A stretch of DNA of 64,000 bases. It comes from Methylocella silvestris (lineage in GTDB: Bacteria; Pseudomonadota; Alphaproteobacteria; Rhizobiales; Beijerinckiaceae). Positions 8,355 to 16,397 of the stretch are shown in pieces. The notes beneath the pieces are model-generated. The model ran no database searches. It was not told where the DNA came from and saw nothing but the letters and a program-made list of their open reading frames with translations. Positions within the stretch are counted from its first letter, which is position 1; the number at the start of each line of letters is the position of its first letter. The stretch lies in the NCBI RefSeq assembly GCF_002891535.1, contig NZ_PDZR01000021.1, forward strand, positions 1 through 64,000, in the 5' to 3' direction. A program made the position numbers and the translations under genes.

Positions 8355-10262
8355 TCAGCCGCCATTTTCTTTCGACGCCGCCTGATCCTTCGGATTGGCT
8401 TCGGCGGCGGCGGGCTGGGGATCGTCACTGAGGCCCTGCTGGATCTTTTGCAAAATCCTGACCTTGTCATCCGGCTCCGGCCCGAGGTCGCGCGCGTGGT
8501 TCCACTGGAAATGCGCTTCGAGCTTGCGCCCGACTTTCCAGTAGGCGTCGCCGAGGTGATCGTTGACGACGGGATCGGCCGGCTTCAGGTCGATGGCGCG
8601 TTCAAGCTCCTTGACCGCGTCGTCGTAGCGGCCGAGCTTGTAATTCGCCCAGCCGAGACTGTCGACGATATAGCCGTCGGTCGGATGCAGATCGACCGCC
8701 TTGTGCAGCATGGCGAAGGCCTCGTCGAGATTGAGGCCCTGGTCGACCCAGCTGTAGCCGAGATAGTTGAGGATCAGCGGCTGATCGGGAGCGAGCGCCA
8801 GCGCCTGTTTGAAATCGGCTTCGGCGAGCGGCCATTGCTTGTCGCGCTCATAGGAGATGCCGCGGAAATAATAGAGCGCCCAGCCGGCCTTGCCCGTCTT
8901 GTTGACCTCTTCGATCGCCTTTGTGTAGGTCGCAATGGCGTCGGCATATTGCTTATGCGTGCGCTGCAGATTGCCAAGCGCGGCCAGCGCCTCGCCATTG
9001 CTTGGATGCTCGCTGACGATGCGCTTCAGAAAGGCTGAGGAATCCTCGGAACGGCCGAGCGTTTCAAGGATGAGGCCGGTCTGGATGTCGGCCGTGATGC
9101 GCTGCGGGTCCTTCTCGGGGACGAGCGCATAGACGTCGATCGCCTGCTCATTCTGCTTGATGCGCTCATAGAGGTCCGCGAGCGTGATGATGGCGAGACT
9201 GTTTTGCGGCGCGAGATAGAGCGACAGCCGCAGATAGATCATCGCTGCGAGTTCGTCGCCCTGGCGTCCGCCGGCGGCGCCAAGCCCGTAAAGCACTTCC
9301 GCGGCGCCCTGTTCTGGCGTTTTGACGACGAGGTCGAGCGGCTTGCCGGCCTTGAGATCGGCCAGCGCGGCGACGATGCTCGGATGGCTCGGAAGGACCT
9401 GGTCGAAATCGACATAGACGGCCATCGCCTGCGCGACATCGCCCCGCCGCGACAGGAAGCGGGCGTAGGCGTCGGCGAGCCGCAACGTGTTCTTGTCGGC
9501 CTGATAGGCGGCCTTCAGCCGGCGCGTGGCCTCTGGCGTATTGCCCGCGACGCTGGCGATGAGACCTGCGTGATAATCCCGGAAAACGCCGAAATTCTCG
9601 TCACGCAGACGGTCGGCGAACTCCAGCGCCTTTTTCTGATTGCCTTCGCCAAGATAGGCCCAGGCGGTCAAGAGGGTCGCCGTAATGTCGCGCTGCTGGC
9701 CCGGGCCGCCGCGCATGAAATGGGCGCGGGCGGCGGCGAATTGCCCTTTCTTGATGGCCTGCACGCCAAGGACGAGATGGGCGAGGGTATTGTCCGGCTC
9801 GCGCACGACGAGCCGCTCTGCGAGGCTGATCGCCTCCGGCATGTTGCCGTTCGATACAGCGGCGACGAAGGCGCGCTCGATCAGCTTGGGATTGTTCGGA
9901 TCAAAGCGCAGCGCCTCGCGAAAGAAGGTCGCCGCCGCCACCGTGTCGCGTTCGGCTCCAGCGACCAGCGCCGCAAGGTAATTGCCGGCAGGGCTCTCGC
10001 CGACCTCGAATGGCGTCGCAATGGCGAAATTATCGCGCGATCGGGCTTGCGCCGAGGCGAAGGTCGCCGGCGTCAGCACAATCAGCGCTGCGGCGAGCAC
10101 GAGCCGGGGCAAGCTCAGACCCCGTCCCGGCAGAACAAGGCGATCCGTCAAGCCTTTCGCGCGCTTGGCGAGACCGAGGGCCGAAGAATTCGCGCCTCTT
10201 GTCTCGATCTTGTTCTGGCGCGCGATATGGGACTGGCGCGCGGCGTTGGCTTGAAGCGACAT
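8355..10262 (-). CDS. Large exported tetratricopeptide-repeat protein
   Basis: Predicted periplasmic or membrane-anchored scaffold of many TPR units. The ATG at 10262 gives 635 aa. An upstream reading to 10370 adds 36 arginine-rich residues and is less likely. A hydrophobic export segment (LPRLVLAAALIVLTPATFASAQA) lies near residues 50-72. TPR helices run from about residue 85 to 610, for example WALYYFRGISYERDKQWPLAEADF and the following ALAPDQPLILNYLGYSW. The C-terminus is charged. TPR proteins with this length and ispE as neighbour are common in alphaproteobacteria. The binding partner is not evident. Confidence 0.88.
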   Translation of the reverse strand: MSLQANAARQSHIARQNKIETRGANSSALGLAKRAKGLTDRLVLPGRGLSLPRLVLAAALIVLTPATFASAQARSRDNFAIATPFEVGESPAGNYLAALVAGAERDTVAAATFFREALRFDPNNPKLIERAFVAAVSNGNMPEAISLAERLVVREPDNTLAHLVLGVQAIKKGQFAAARAHFMRGGPGQQRDITATLLTAWAYLGEGNQKKALEFADRLRDENFGVFRDYHAGLIASVAGNTPEATRRLKAAYQADKNTLRLADAYARFLSRRGDVAQAMAVYVDFDQVLPSHPSIVAALADLKAGKPLDLVVKTPEQGAAEVLYGLGAAGGRQGDELAAMIYLRLSLYLAPQNSLAIITLADLYERIKQNEQAIDVYALVPEKDPQRITADIQTGLILETLGRSEDSSAFLKRIVSEHPSNGEALAALGNLQRTHKQYADAIATYTKAIEEVNKTGKAGWALYYFRGISYERDKQWPLAEADFKQALALAPDQPLILNYLGYSWVDQGLNLDEAFAMLHKAVDLHPTDGYIVDSLGWANYKLGRYDDAVKELERAIDLKPADPVVNDHLGDAYWKVGRKLEAHFQWNHARDLGPEPDDKVRILQKIQQGLSDDPQPAAAEANPKDQAASKENGG

Positions 10263-10509
10263 GCGTTGCTGTTCCGTGCCTGTGGCTCGTCTAGAAGGGA
10301 TTGGCGGCGATTTTCGCGCGCCGAACATGGCCGTTTTGCGCCTGCGAGGCAAGCTCAGGCGACGCTGCAAGCGAGGCGCATTCTTGCGACCAACTCATCG
10401 GCCGGTTCGCTGGCTCTTTACAGCCCTCATGCGATCAAATCTTCGCGCTTTCCATGCGCGTGATCAAGGGCCGATTCCCGCGGCGGCGTAAATTCGCCAA
10501 TATAAGGCC

Positions 10510-11814
10510 TCATGTCTGGCCCGGCCGCAGTTTGTAAAATATATGATGCCCGATTACGTCCATTTTTTCAAGACGGCGCGCCCAGCGCGGGCGGGCGTAA
10601 TTCGCGTGGTAATGCGTCGCGGCGCCGACATCGGCGACATAGGTCGCGCCCGTCGTCACCTCATTTGCGATGCGGACCGCCGAGCGCCAGGCCTCCGGCT
10701 CGGAGACGCGTAGCGCCCGGCCTTCGCAGGCGAAAGAGAATTGGCAGGCGTTGCGGCGCTGGCGGTTCTGATAGACGACGCCGCAAATGGTCGGCGGGTA
10801 GAGGCCGCTCGAGACCCGATTCAGCACCACTTGCGCGACCGCCGCCTGTCCCTCATCCGATTCGCTGCGCGCTTCAAAATAGATCGCCTCGGCGAGGCAG
10901 CGCTGTTCCTGTGCGCTCCAATTATGGTCGGCGAGCGCGGCATAGGCAGGCGCCCCGGAATTGGGCGCGCTGGAGCGAGGCGCGGCGCTTGTTTGATCCT
11001 GCGCGCTCTGCGCCGGCTGCTCCGGCTCGACCGCGGCGACTTCAATCGGCGTCGAATCGGCCGCGGCAGGGGTCGTCGAGCTTAGCGCGTCGGCGCGGCG
11101 CACGGCCGGCGTCGCCCCCTGCATCAGCCGTTCATTGACCGAGGCGGGGCGCATCGTCAGGGCGCTACGCTCCGGACGCGGCGAGGAATCGGCAAGAGGC
11201 GGCGTTGTCGTCGGCGTTTCCCCGTCCGGCCATGGCTCGAAGGCGGCGACGCTGTCAGGTCCCGCGAAGCCGGACTCCGACGCCTCGAAGCCGCCCACTG
11301 GCCAGGCGTCTTCATGCTCGAACAAGAGATCATGCGCGCGCAGATTGGCGAGGCCGCCCTCGCGCCGAAGACGCGCGTCAAATGTCGGGCGGAGGCCCAC
11401 GGCGGGATCGCCCTTGCCGGCGCGCGCGATCGTCGGCGCGGGCGTGGCGTTATGCTTGCGATCGGCGCGAGGCTCAATTTCGTCCGCAAGCCGCTCGTGG
11501 CGACCGGCGTTTTCCGCGAAAAGACTGGCCTCGCGCAGGAAGCGCGGCGCATTGGCCCAGGAAGCTGAGGATTCATCGGCGGAGACGCCGGCCGTCGCTC
11601 CAAACGCTCCGCCGAGGCTGGCGATCTCCTGCGGAATCAGATCGCCGGGCGCGGCGGGCGCCCGCAACGACAGCGGAGCGAGCGAGGCGCCGGTCACCGC
11701 TTCCTGGCCGGCGTCGGCCGGGATCGAAACAGCGAGCGCCGCCCCGAGCCACCAGGGAGCGATTACGCCTGCCGCCCAGCCAAATCGCGACCTGCCCAAT
11801 AGCGACCTGCCCAT
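10510..11814 (-). CDS. Cell wall hydrolase, SleB family
   Basis: Predicted exported peptidoglycan hydrolase (Hydrolase_2/SleB domain). An N-terminal hydrophobic segment (VIAPWWLGAALAVSIPADA) suggests export. A disordered Pro/Ala/Ser-rich middle of about 250 aa precedes the catalytic domain in the last 140 residues. That domain has the family hallmarks AEAIYFEARSE (catalytic Glu), AVAQVVLNRV, CQFSFAC and the late ATHYHANY segment. The length of 434 aa is long for the family because of the linker. It may act in cell-wall turnover or lytic transglycosylation. Confidence 0.88.
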   Translation of the reverse strand: MGRSLLGRSRFGWAAGVIAPWWLGAALAVSIPADAGQEAVTGASLAPLSLRAPAAPGDLIPQEIASLGGAFGATAGVSADESSASWANAPRFLREASLFAENAGRHERLADEIEPRADRKHNATPAPTIARAGKGDPAVGLRPTFDARLRREGGLANLRAHDLLFEHEDAWPVGGFEASESGFAGPDSVAAFEPWPDGETPTTTPPLADSSPRPERSALTMRPASVNERLMQGATPAVRRADALSSTTPAAADSTPIEVAAVEPEQPAQSAQDQTSAAPRSSAPNSGAPAYAALADHNWSAQEQRCLAEAIYFEARSESDEGQAAVAQVVLNRVSSGLYPPTICGVVYQNRQRRNACQFSFACEGRALRVSEPEAWRSAVRIANEVTTGATYVADVGAATHYHANYARPRWARRLEKMDVIGHHIFYKLRPGQT

Positions 11815-11930
11815 GCCTTGACTACGCTCCCTCGCTGCCGCCGCCGACGAAGACGTTGGCGCGAGCAGCCAAAGGAACTATTGGCAGTTAAGCTTTAAAT
11901 TGGATTAAAGGGCCGCTGATGCGGCGTTCA

Positions 11931-12944
11931 TCAAAACGCCCGGCTGACGCAGAAATCGACGACATTGCCGAGGGCGAATTTCCATGGCGAGGCCGGAAAC
12001 AGCTCCAGCGCGTCGCGGGCCATCGCGCCATAATGGCGCGCGCGTTCGACCGTATCCTCGAGGGCGCGATGCTTGTGCATGGTGGCGATGGCGATTTCGA
12101 GATCGGAATCGGCAATCTCGCCACGCTCGAGCGTGCGCCGCCAGAAATCGCGCTGCTCCGCGGTGCCGCGCCGGAACGACAGCACGACGGGAAGCGTGAT
12201 CTTGCCCTCGCGGAAATCATCGCCGACATTCTTGCCGAGCTTGGCGGAAGCGCCGCCGTAGTCGAGCGCATCGTCAATGAGCTGGAAGGCTACGCCGAGG
12301 TTGAGGCCATAGCCGCGGCAGGCGGCGATCTCCGCCTTCGGGCGTCCGGCGAGCAGAGGGCCGACCTCGGCCGCCGCGCCGAACAGCGCCGCCGTCTTGG
12401 CCCGGATCACGGCGAGATAATCATCCTCGCTCGTCTCGGTGTCCTTGGCGGCGGAAAGCTGCATCACCTCGCCCTCGGCGATCACCGCGGCGGCGGCGGC
12501 GAGCACGTCGAGGCAAGGCAGCGAGCCGACCTCGACCATCATTTTAAAAGCCTGACCGAGGAGAAAATCACCGACGAGCACGCTCGCCTCATTGCCCCAG
12601 AGCATCCGCGCCGCGAGCTTGCCGCGCCGCATGTCGCTTTCATCGACGACGTCGTCATGCAGAAGCGTTGCGGTGTGCATGAATTCGACGGAAGCGGCAA
12701 GCTTGACATGGCCCGCGCCGCGATAGTTGCAAAGCCCCGCGGTCGCGAGCGTCAGCATCGGCCGAAGCCGTTTGCCTCCGGACGAGATGAGATGGTTCGC
12801 GACCTCGGGAATCATCGAGACGTCGGAGGCCGTGCGGCTGAGAATCGTCTGGTTGACGCGCTCCATGTCGGCGCTGACCAGAGCGACGAGAGGCTCGATG
12901 CCGGGTTCCGGCGTGTTCTCTTCAAGGGAAATGACAACGCCCAA
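11931..12944 (-). CDS. ispB: Long-chain polyprenyl diphosphate synthase (octaprenyl/decaprenyl type)
   Basis: Trans-prenyltransferase that builds the ubiquinone side chain from IPP and an allylic primer. The first Asp-rich motif lies in LLHDDVVDESDMRRG and the second in QLIDDALDYGG. GGKRLRPML near the N-terminus binds IPP. The length of 337 aa is standard. The start is TTG, supported by GGAG 8 nt upstream. Chain length (C40 or C50) cannot be read reliably. Decaprenyl would be usual for alphaproteobacteria, so the symbol is by family. Confidence 0.93.
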   Translation of the reverse strand: MGVVISLEENTPEPGIEPLVALVSADMERVNQTILSRTASDVSMIPEVANHLISSGGKRLRPMLTLATAGLCNYRGAGHVKLAASVEFMHTATLLHDDVVDESDMRRGKLAARMLWGNEASVLVGDFLLGQAFKMMVEVGSLPCLDVLAAAAAVIAEGEVMQLSAAKDTETSEDDYLAVIRAKTAALFGAAAEVGPLLAGRPKAEIAACRGYGLNLGVAFQLIDDALDYGGASAKLGKNVGDDFREGKITLPVVLSFRRGTAEQRDFWRRTLERGEIADSDLEIAIATMHKHRALEDTVERARHYGAMARDALELFPASPWKFALGNVVDFCVSRAF

Positions 12945-13097
12945 TTCGGATACTCCGCGCCCGCCCTCGCTTCTTAGGGCCGGACATCAGGTTTTTCAAC
13001 TCGTTCGCGCCGCCGGCGCGGCCTTGCCCGGCGCGAAGCCGCGTGCAAGGTGTTTCAAAAGCCCGGCCAAGCCGGCGCGGCACGCAAGGGAATTTAA

Positions 13098-13322
13098 GTG
13101 CTCGAACTGTTGCGCACCAATGATATTGTGCTGATATCGCGCGTCGAGGCTTTGCTGCTGGATCTCGGCATCGGCGTTTTCGTCGCCGACGAACATATGA
13201 GCGCGCTTGAAGGCTCGCTTGGATTTCTGCCGCGGCGCATCCTCGTCATCGATGAGGACATCGAGGCTGCGCGCGCGGCGCTCGCCGAGGCGGGGCTCGC
13301 CGAGGAATTGAAGCGTGGCTGA
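13098..13322 (+). CDS. DUF2007 family small protein
   Basis: 74-aa cytosolic protein of the DUF2007 (putative signal-transducing) family. It begins ELLRTNDIVLISRVEALL and carries the conserved MSALEGSLGFLPRRILV core. It starts at GTG with AAGGGA six bases upstream. It overlaps the following methyltransferase by 8 bp, so the two are translationally coupled. This pair is conserved in many alphaproteobacteria, divergent from the polyprenyl synthase as here. The molecular role is unknown. Confidence 0.85.
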   Translation: MLELLRTNDIVLISRVEALLLDLGIGVFVADEHMSALEGSLGFLPRRILVIDEDIEAARAALAEAGLAEELKRG

Positions 13323-14088
13323 GACGGCCGGGGCGCAGCCCGTTCGGGCCGACGCTTTTTTGGGCGGCAAGGTCACGTTGTACCAGAGCGCGCGCGGACA
13401 CCGGGCCGGCACCGACGCGGCGCTGCTCGCCGCCGCTGCGCCGGCAGATTTCTCCGGGTTCGTTCTCGATATCGGCGCCGGCGTTGGCGCGGCCTCGATC
13501 GCGCTTGCCGCGACGCGTCCTGGCGCGCATATCGGCCTTGTCGAGATCGACGCGGAGGCGGCCGAGCTCGCGCGAAAGAATCTCGGGCTCAACGCGCTCG
13601 CCGAACGCGGCCGCGTGTTCGAGGCCGATGCGTTGTCGCCGCCAAGCCGCCGCGCCGCAGAGCTGGCCGATGAATCCGCCGATCTCGTGATCTCAAATCC
13701 GCCATTCCTCGATCCGGCGCGTTCGCGCGCTTCGCCGGATGAGGGGCGACGGCGCGCCCATGTGATGCGGGAGGGCGGCCCGGCAGGCGTTGCGGCCTGG
13801 CTGATCGCCTGTCTCGCGCTGACGCGACCGGGTGGATCCTGCATTTTGATCCACCGGCCGGACAGCCTTGCGGCGCTTCTGGCGGCCCTCGAAGGCCGCG
13901 CTGGCGGGGCGGTCCTGATGCCGATCCATCCGCGCGCGGGCGCCGCCGCGATCCGCATCCTGTTGCGGGCGCGCAAAGGCAGCCGCGCGCCGTTTTCGAT
14001 CGTCCCCGGCCTGATCATTCATGATGAGTCGGGGCTCACCCCGCAGTCGGACGCCATTCATCGCGGCGAGGCTTGTCTCGATTGGTGA
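13315..14088 (+). CDS. SAM-dependent methyltransferase, TrmN6/HemK-like
   Basis: Class I Rossmann methyltransferase of 257 aa. The SAM-binding segment FVLDIGAGVGAASIALA is near residues 50-66. The catalytic NPPF motif occurs in DLVISNPPFLDPAR, which is typical of N6-adenine or glutamine methyltransferases. The closest family is the tRNA1(Val) A37 N6-methyltransferase (TrmN6) group. The GTG start overlaps the DUF2007 gene by 8 bp. The substrate is inferred only; a ribosomal or release-factor target is possible. Confidence 0.85.
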   Translation: MAETAGAQPVRADAFLGGKVTLYQSARGHRAGTDAALLAAAAPADFSGFVLDIGAGVGAASIALAATRPGAHIGLVEIDAEAAELARKNLGLNALAERGRVFEADALSPPSRRAAELADESADLVISNPPFLDPARSRASPDEGRRRAHVMREGGPAGVAAWLIACLALTRPGGSCILIHRPDSLAALLAALEGRAGGAVLMPIHPRAGAAAIRILLRARKGSRAPFSIVPGLIIHDESGLTPQSDAIHRGEACLDW

Positions 14089-14100
14089 GATCTGGCTGCC

Positions 14101-14382
14101 TCACCAATAGCGATGCCAGTATCGACGATGATAGTAGGGGTGATAATATCTCGGATGATAGTAATATCTGCGATAATAGCGCCTGTGATAGTAAGGACGA
14201 TAATAACGCCGGCGATGATAATAATAGGCTTTCTCGGTGGCCTGCGGCTCAGCGGGAGCAGCTAGCGCGCGAATTGCCGGCGCGGTTGCAACAAAACCTG
14301 ACGTCGGCGCGGCTGCGGCGAGATCTGCCATCGCCATGGACGCTGTCAGCGCAGCGGCAACCCAGCGTTGCTTGAAATTCAT
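14101..14382 (-). CDS. Exported Tyr/His/Arg-rich low-complexity small protein
   Basis: 93-aa protein with a clear signal peptide (MNFKQRWVAAALTASMAMADLAAAA). It has an Ala/Pro linker and a C-terminal 40-residue tail made almost only of Tyr, His and Arg in YYHRR/YYRPYYHRR-type repeats, ending HRRYWHRYW. GGAG precedes the ATG at good spacing. The tail could bind metals, heme or polyanions. Short YYHRR-type secreted proteins are seen in many Rhizobiales genomes but have no assigned function. It converges on the methyltransferase gene. Confidence 0.7.
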   Translation of the reverse strand: MNFKQRWVAAALTASMAMADLAAAAPTSGFVATAPAIRALAAPAEPQATEKAYYYHRRRYYRPYYHRRYYRRYYYHPRYYHPYYHRRYWHRYW

Positions 14383-14691
14383 CCGTATCTCCCAATAACT
14401 CTAATATAATTCAGTAACAATTGGAGCAATCGAAGAGGGCGACAAAAAAAATCGTGCATCCGATAATGATTTCGCGCAACGGAAAACTTTGCTGCTTTTG
14501 TAAACCCTAGCGTGACCCTGACAATGACATGAGCGCGGATGCTCGCAGGCGACGCGCATGGACCCACTCCGAATATGAAAAGGAAGCCCGGGTTTTCACT
14601 TTTCGCCGTCATGCTTTAGAGCATCACGCTCCAGCGCGCCGGCCGCTTGTTTGGCCGCGCGAGATCCCGACCAAACCACGCAGCCGCCATC
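14383..14691. other. Intergenic region upstream of glyQ
   Basis: 309 bp between the divergent Tyr/His-rich gene and glyQ. The left half is AT-rich (14400-14500, including a run of eight A near 14444) and probably holds the promoter of the minus-strand gene. Near 14610-14632 is a GCATGCTTTAGAGCATC-like inverted repeat. No ORF with support is seen. Confidence 0.5.
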
Positions 14692-15639
14692 ATGACCGAA
14701 GTTCTCGACAAACCGGCGTCCCCGACAAACCTGCTCGACCCGGCGCGCTCCTTCCAGGGGCTCATCATGACTTTGCAGCGCTTTTGGGCGGAGCAGGGCT
14801 GCGTCATTCTGCAGCCCTATGACATGGAGGTCGGAGCCGGCACCTTTCATCCCGCGACGACGCTGCGCGCGCTGGGGCCGAAACCGTGGAAGGCGGCCTA
14901 TGTGCAGCCCTCACGCCGGCCGAAGGACGGACGCTACGGCGAAAATCCCAACCGGCTGCAGCATTATTACCAGTTTCAGGTCATCCTGAAGCCCTCGCCG
15001 CGCGATCTGCAGACGCTCTATTTGCGCTCGCTGGCCGCGATTGGCGTCGACCTGAAACTGCACGACATCCGTTTCGTCGAGGATGATTGGGAGAGCCCGA
15101 CCCTGGGGGCCTGGGGCCTGGGCTGGGAGTGCTGGTGCGACGGCATGGAGGTCTCGCAATTTACCTATTTCCAGCAGGTCGCGGGCGTCGAATGCGCGCC
15201 GGTGGCGGGCGAACTGACCTACGGGCTTGAGCGCCTCGCCATGTATGTGCAGGGCGTCGAAAGCGTATTCGACCTCAATTTCAACGGACGCGAAGGCGAT
15301 GAGAAAGTCACCTATGGCGACGTCTTCCGGCAGGCCGAGCAGGAATATTCGCGCTTCAATTTCGAGGCCGCCGACGTCGCGCTATTGGCGCGCCATTTCC
15401 GCGACGCCGAAGCCGAATGCAAGGCGCTGCTCACGGCTGGAGAGGCCGGCGAACGCGCCCTCATCGTTCTGCCGGCCTATGATCAATGTCTCAAGGCGTC
15501 GCATCTGTTCAATCTGCTCGACGCGCGCGGCGTGATCTCGGTCACCGAGCGGCAAAGCTATATTTTGCGGGTGCGCGAACTCGCCAAGGCCTGCGGCGCC
15601 GCCTGGCTGAAGACAAGAGCCGGCGGCGCGGAAGACTGA
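14692..15639 (+). CDS. glyQ: Glycyl-tRNA synthetase alpha subunit
   Basis: Catalytic alpha chain of the alpha2-beta2 class II glycyl-tRNA synthetase. Conserved alpha-chain segments include [40 protein letters not shown] and [12 protein letters not shown]. From the ATG at 14692 it is 315 aa, matching the family. A TTG 45 bp upstream is rejected. glyS follows on the same strand after 758 bp, but an oppositely oriented gene lies between them, so the two subunits are not in a tight operon. Confidence 0.98.
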   Translation: MTEVLDKPASPTNLLDPARSFQGLIMTLQRFWAEQGCVILQPYDMEVGAGTFHPATTLRALGPKPWKAAYVQPSRRPKDGRYGENPNRLQHYYQFQVILKPSPRDLQTLYLRSLAAIGVDLKLHDIRFVEDDWESPTLGAWGLGWECWCDGMEVSQFTYFQQVAGVECAPVAGELTYGLERLAMYVQGVESVFDLNFNGREGDEKVTYGDVFRQAEQEYSRFNFEAADVALLARHFRDAEAECKALLTAGEAGERALIVLPAYDQCLKASHLFNLLDARGVISVTERQSYILRVRELAKACGAAWLKTRAGGAED

Positions 15640-15648
15640 GTCGAACGG

Positions 15649-16218
15649 CTAGCGGTGCATCCCGCCATGCATGCCGCCGCCATGAAAGCCGCCGCCGCCG
15701 GCGTGCCCGAAGCCGACGCTGCGTCCGGTGCGAAGGCCGCCGCCGTTGGCGTAGCCTGCATAATTTCCGCCGTTCCAGCGCTGGCCGCCTCCCCAATTGC
15801 CTTGGCGGTAGCCGTAAGCGGGCGCGCCGTAAGCATAGCCGCCGCCGTAATAGGGGCCCCCATAACCATAGCCGCAGCCATAATAGCCGCAATCATTCGT
15901 CGCGGCCGCGGCTGCGCCCAGTGATAGCGCGCCAAAGGCAAGCCCGGCCGCCGCTGCGGCGCCCGGATTGTAGCCGTAGTGGCGATAAGGGCGGTGGCCA
16001 TTGTAGCGATAGTGGCGATTATTGTGGTAAGCGCCGCGCCCCCGATGGTGGTAAGCGCCGCGCCCATGGTAATGGCCGCGATAGGCGATGGTCTCGACTT
16101 GAGACGGCGCGGATGTCATGAGCGCCGCTGGCGCGACGCTCATCGGACCCGCTGAGGCCGCCGACGTTAGGGCAAGAACAAGGGCGCCTGATGCGGCGGT
16201 GAGAGATAATCTGTTCAT
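15649..16218 (-). CDS. Exported Gly/Tyr/His-rich protein between glyQ and glyS
   Basis: 189-aa predicted surface or periplasmic protein with a signal peptide (MNRLSLTAASGALVLALTS, then AASA). A His/Tyr/Arg-rich stretch (about residues 45-85, YHGRGAYHH-type repeats) is followed by a hydrophobic Ala-rich segment (AAAAAGLAFGALSLGAAAAA), a CGYYGCGYGYGG motif with two Cys, and a Gly/Tyr/Asn-rich tail ending GGGFHGGGMHGGMHR. GGGAG precedes the ATG. The hydrophobic segment could be a glycine-zipper-like membrane hairpin. Function unknown. It is antisense-oriented and separates two normally adjacent genes. Confidence 0.7.
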   Translation of the reverse strand: MNRLSLTAASGALVLALTSAASAGPMSVAPAALMTSAPSQVETIAYRGHYHGRGAYHHRGRGAYHNNRHYRYNGHRPYRHYGYNPGAAAAAGLAFGALSLGAAAAATNDCGYYGCGYGYGGPYYGGGYAYGAPAYGYRQGNWGGGQRWNGGNYAGYANGGGLRTGRSVGFGHAGGGGFHGGGMHGGMHR

Positions 16219-16397
16219 GGCTGTGTCTCCCTTTGGCCCAGCTAACGTCGGGAGCGTCGCGATGTTCCGCCGCGCCGGCGTGGGCGCGGCTTCGGCGCGG
16301 TCACAATCAGTTTTTCCTTGGCGTGGGACGCATCAGCCCTTAGAGGCTGTCTGAAACGCCATGAGAGCCCCTGCGCCGGGCAAGACCCTTTGAGCCC

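Noticed and set aside
9204..10463. 419-aa plus-strand ORF opposite the TPR gene
   Set aside because: Arg/Gly-rich antisense frame of a gene with clear TPR repeats.
11919..12977. 352-aa plus-strand ORF opposite the polyprenyl synthase
   Set aside because: Antisense to a gene with both Asp-rich motifs; no domain of its own.
14073..14375. Asp/Asn/Ser-rich plus-strand ORF opposite the Tyr/His-rich gene
   Set aside because: The minus frame has a signal peptide and a good ribosome site; the plus frame merely reads the same repeats.
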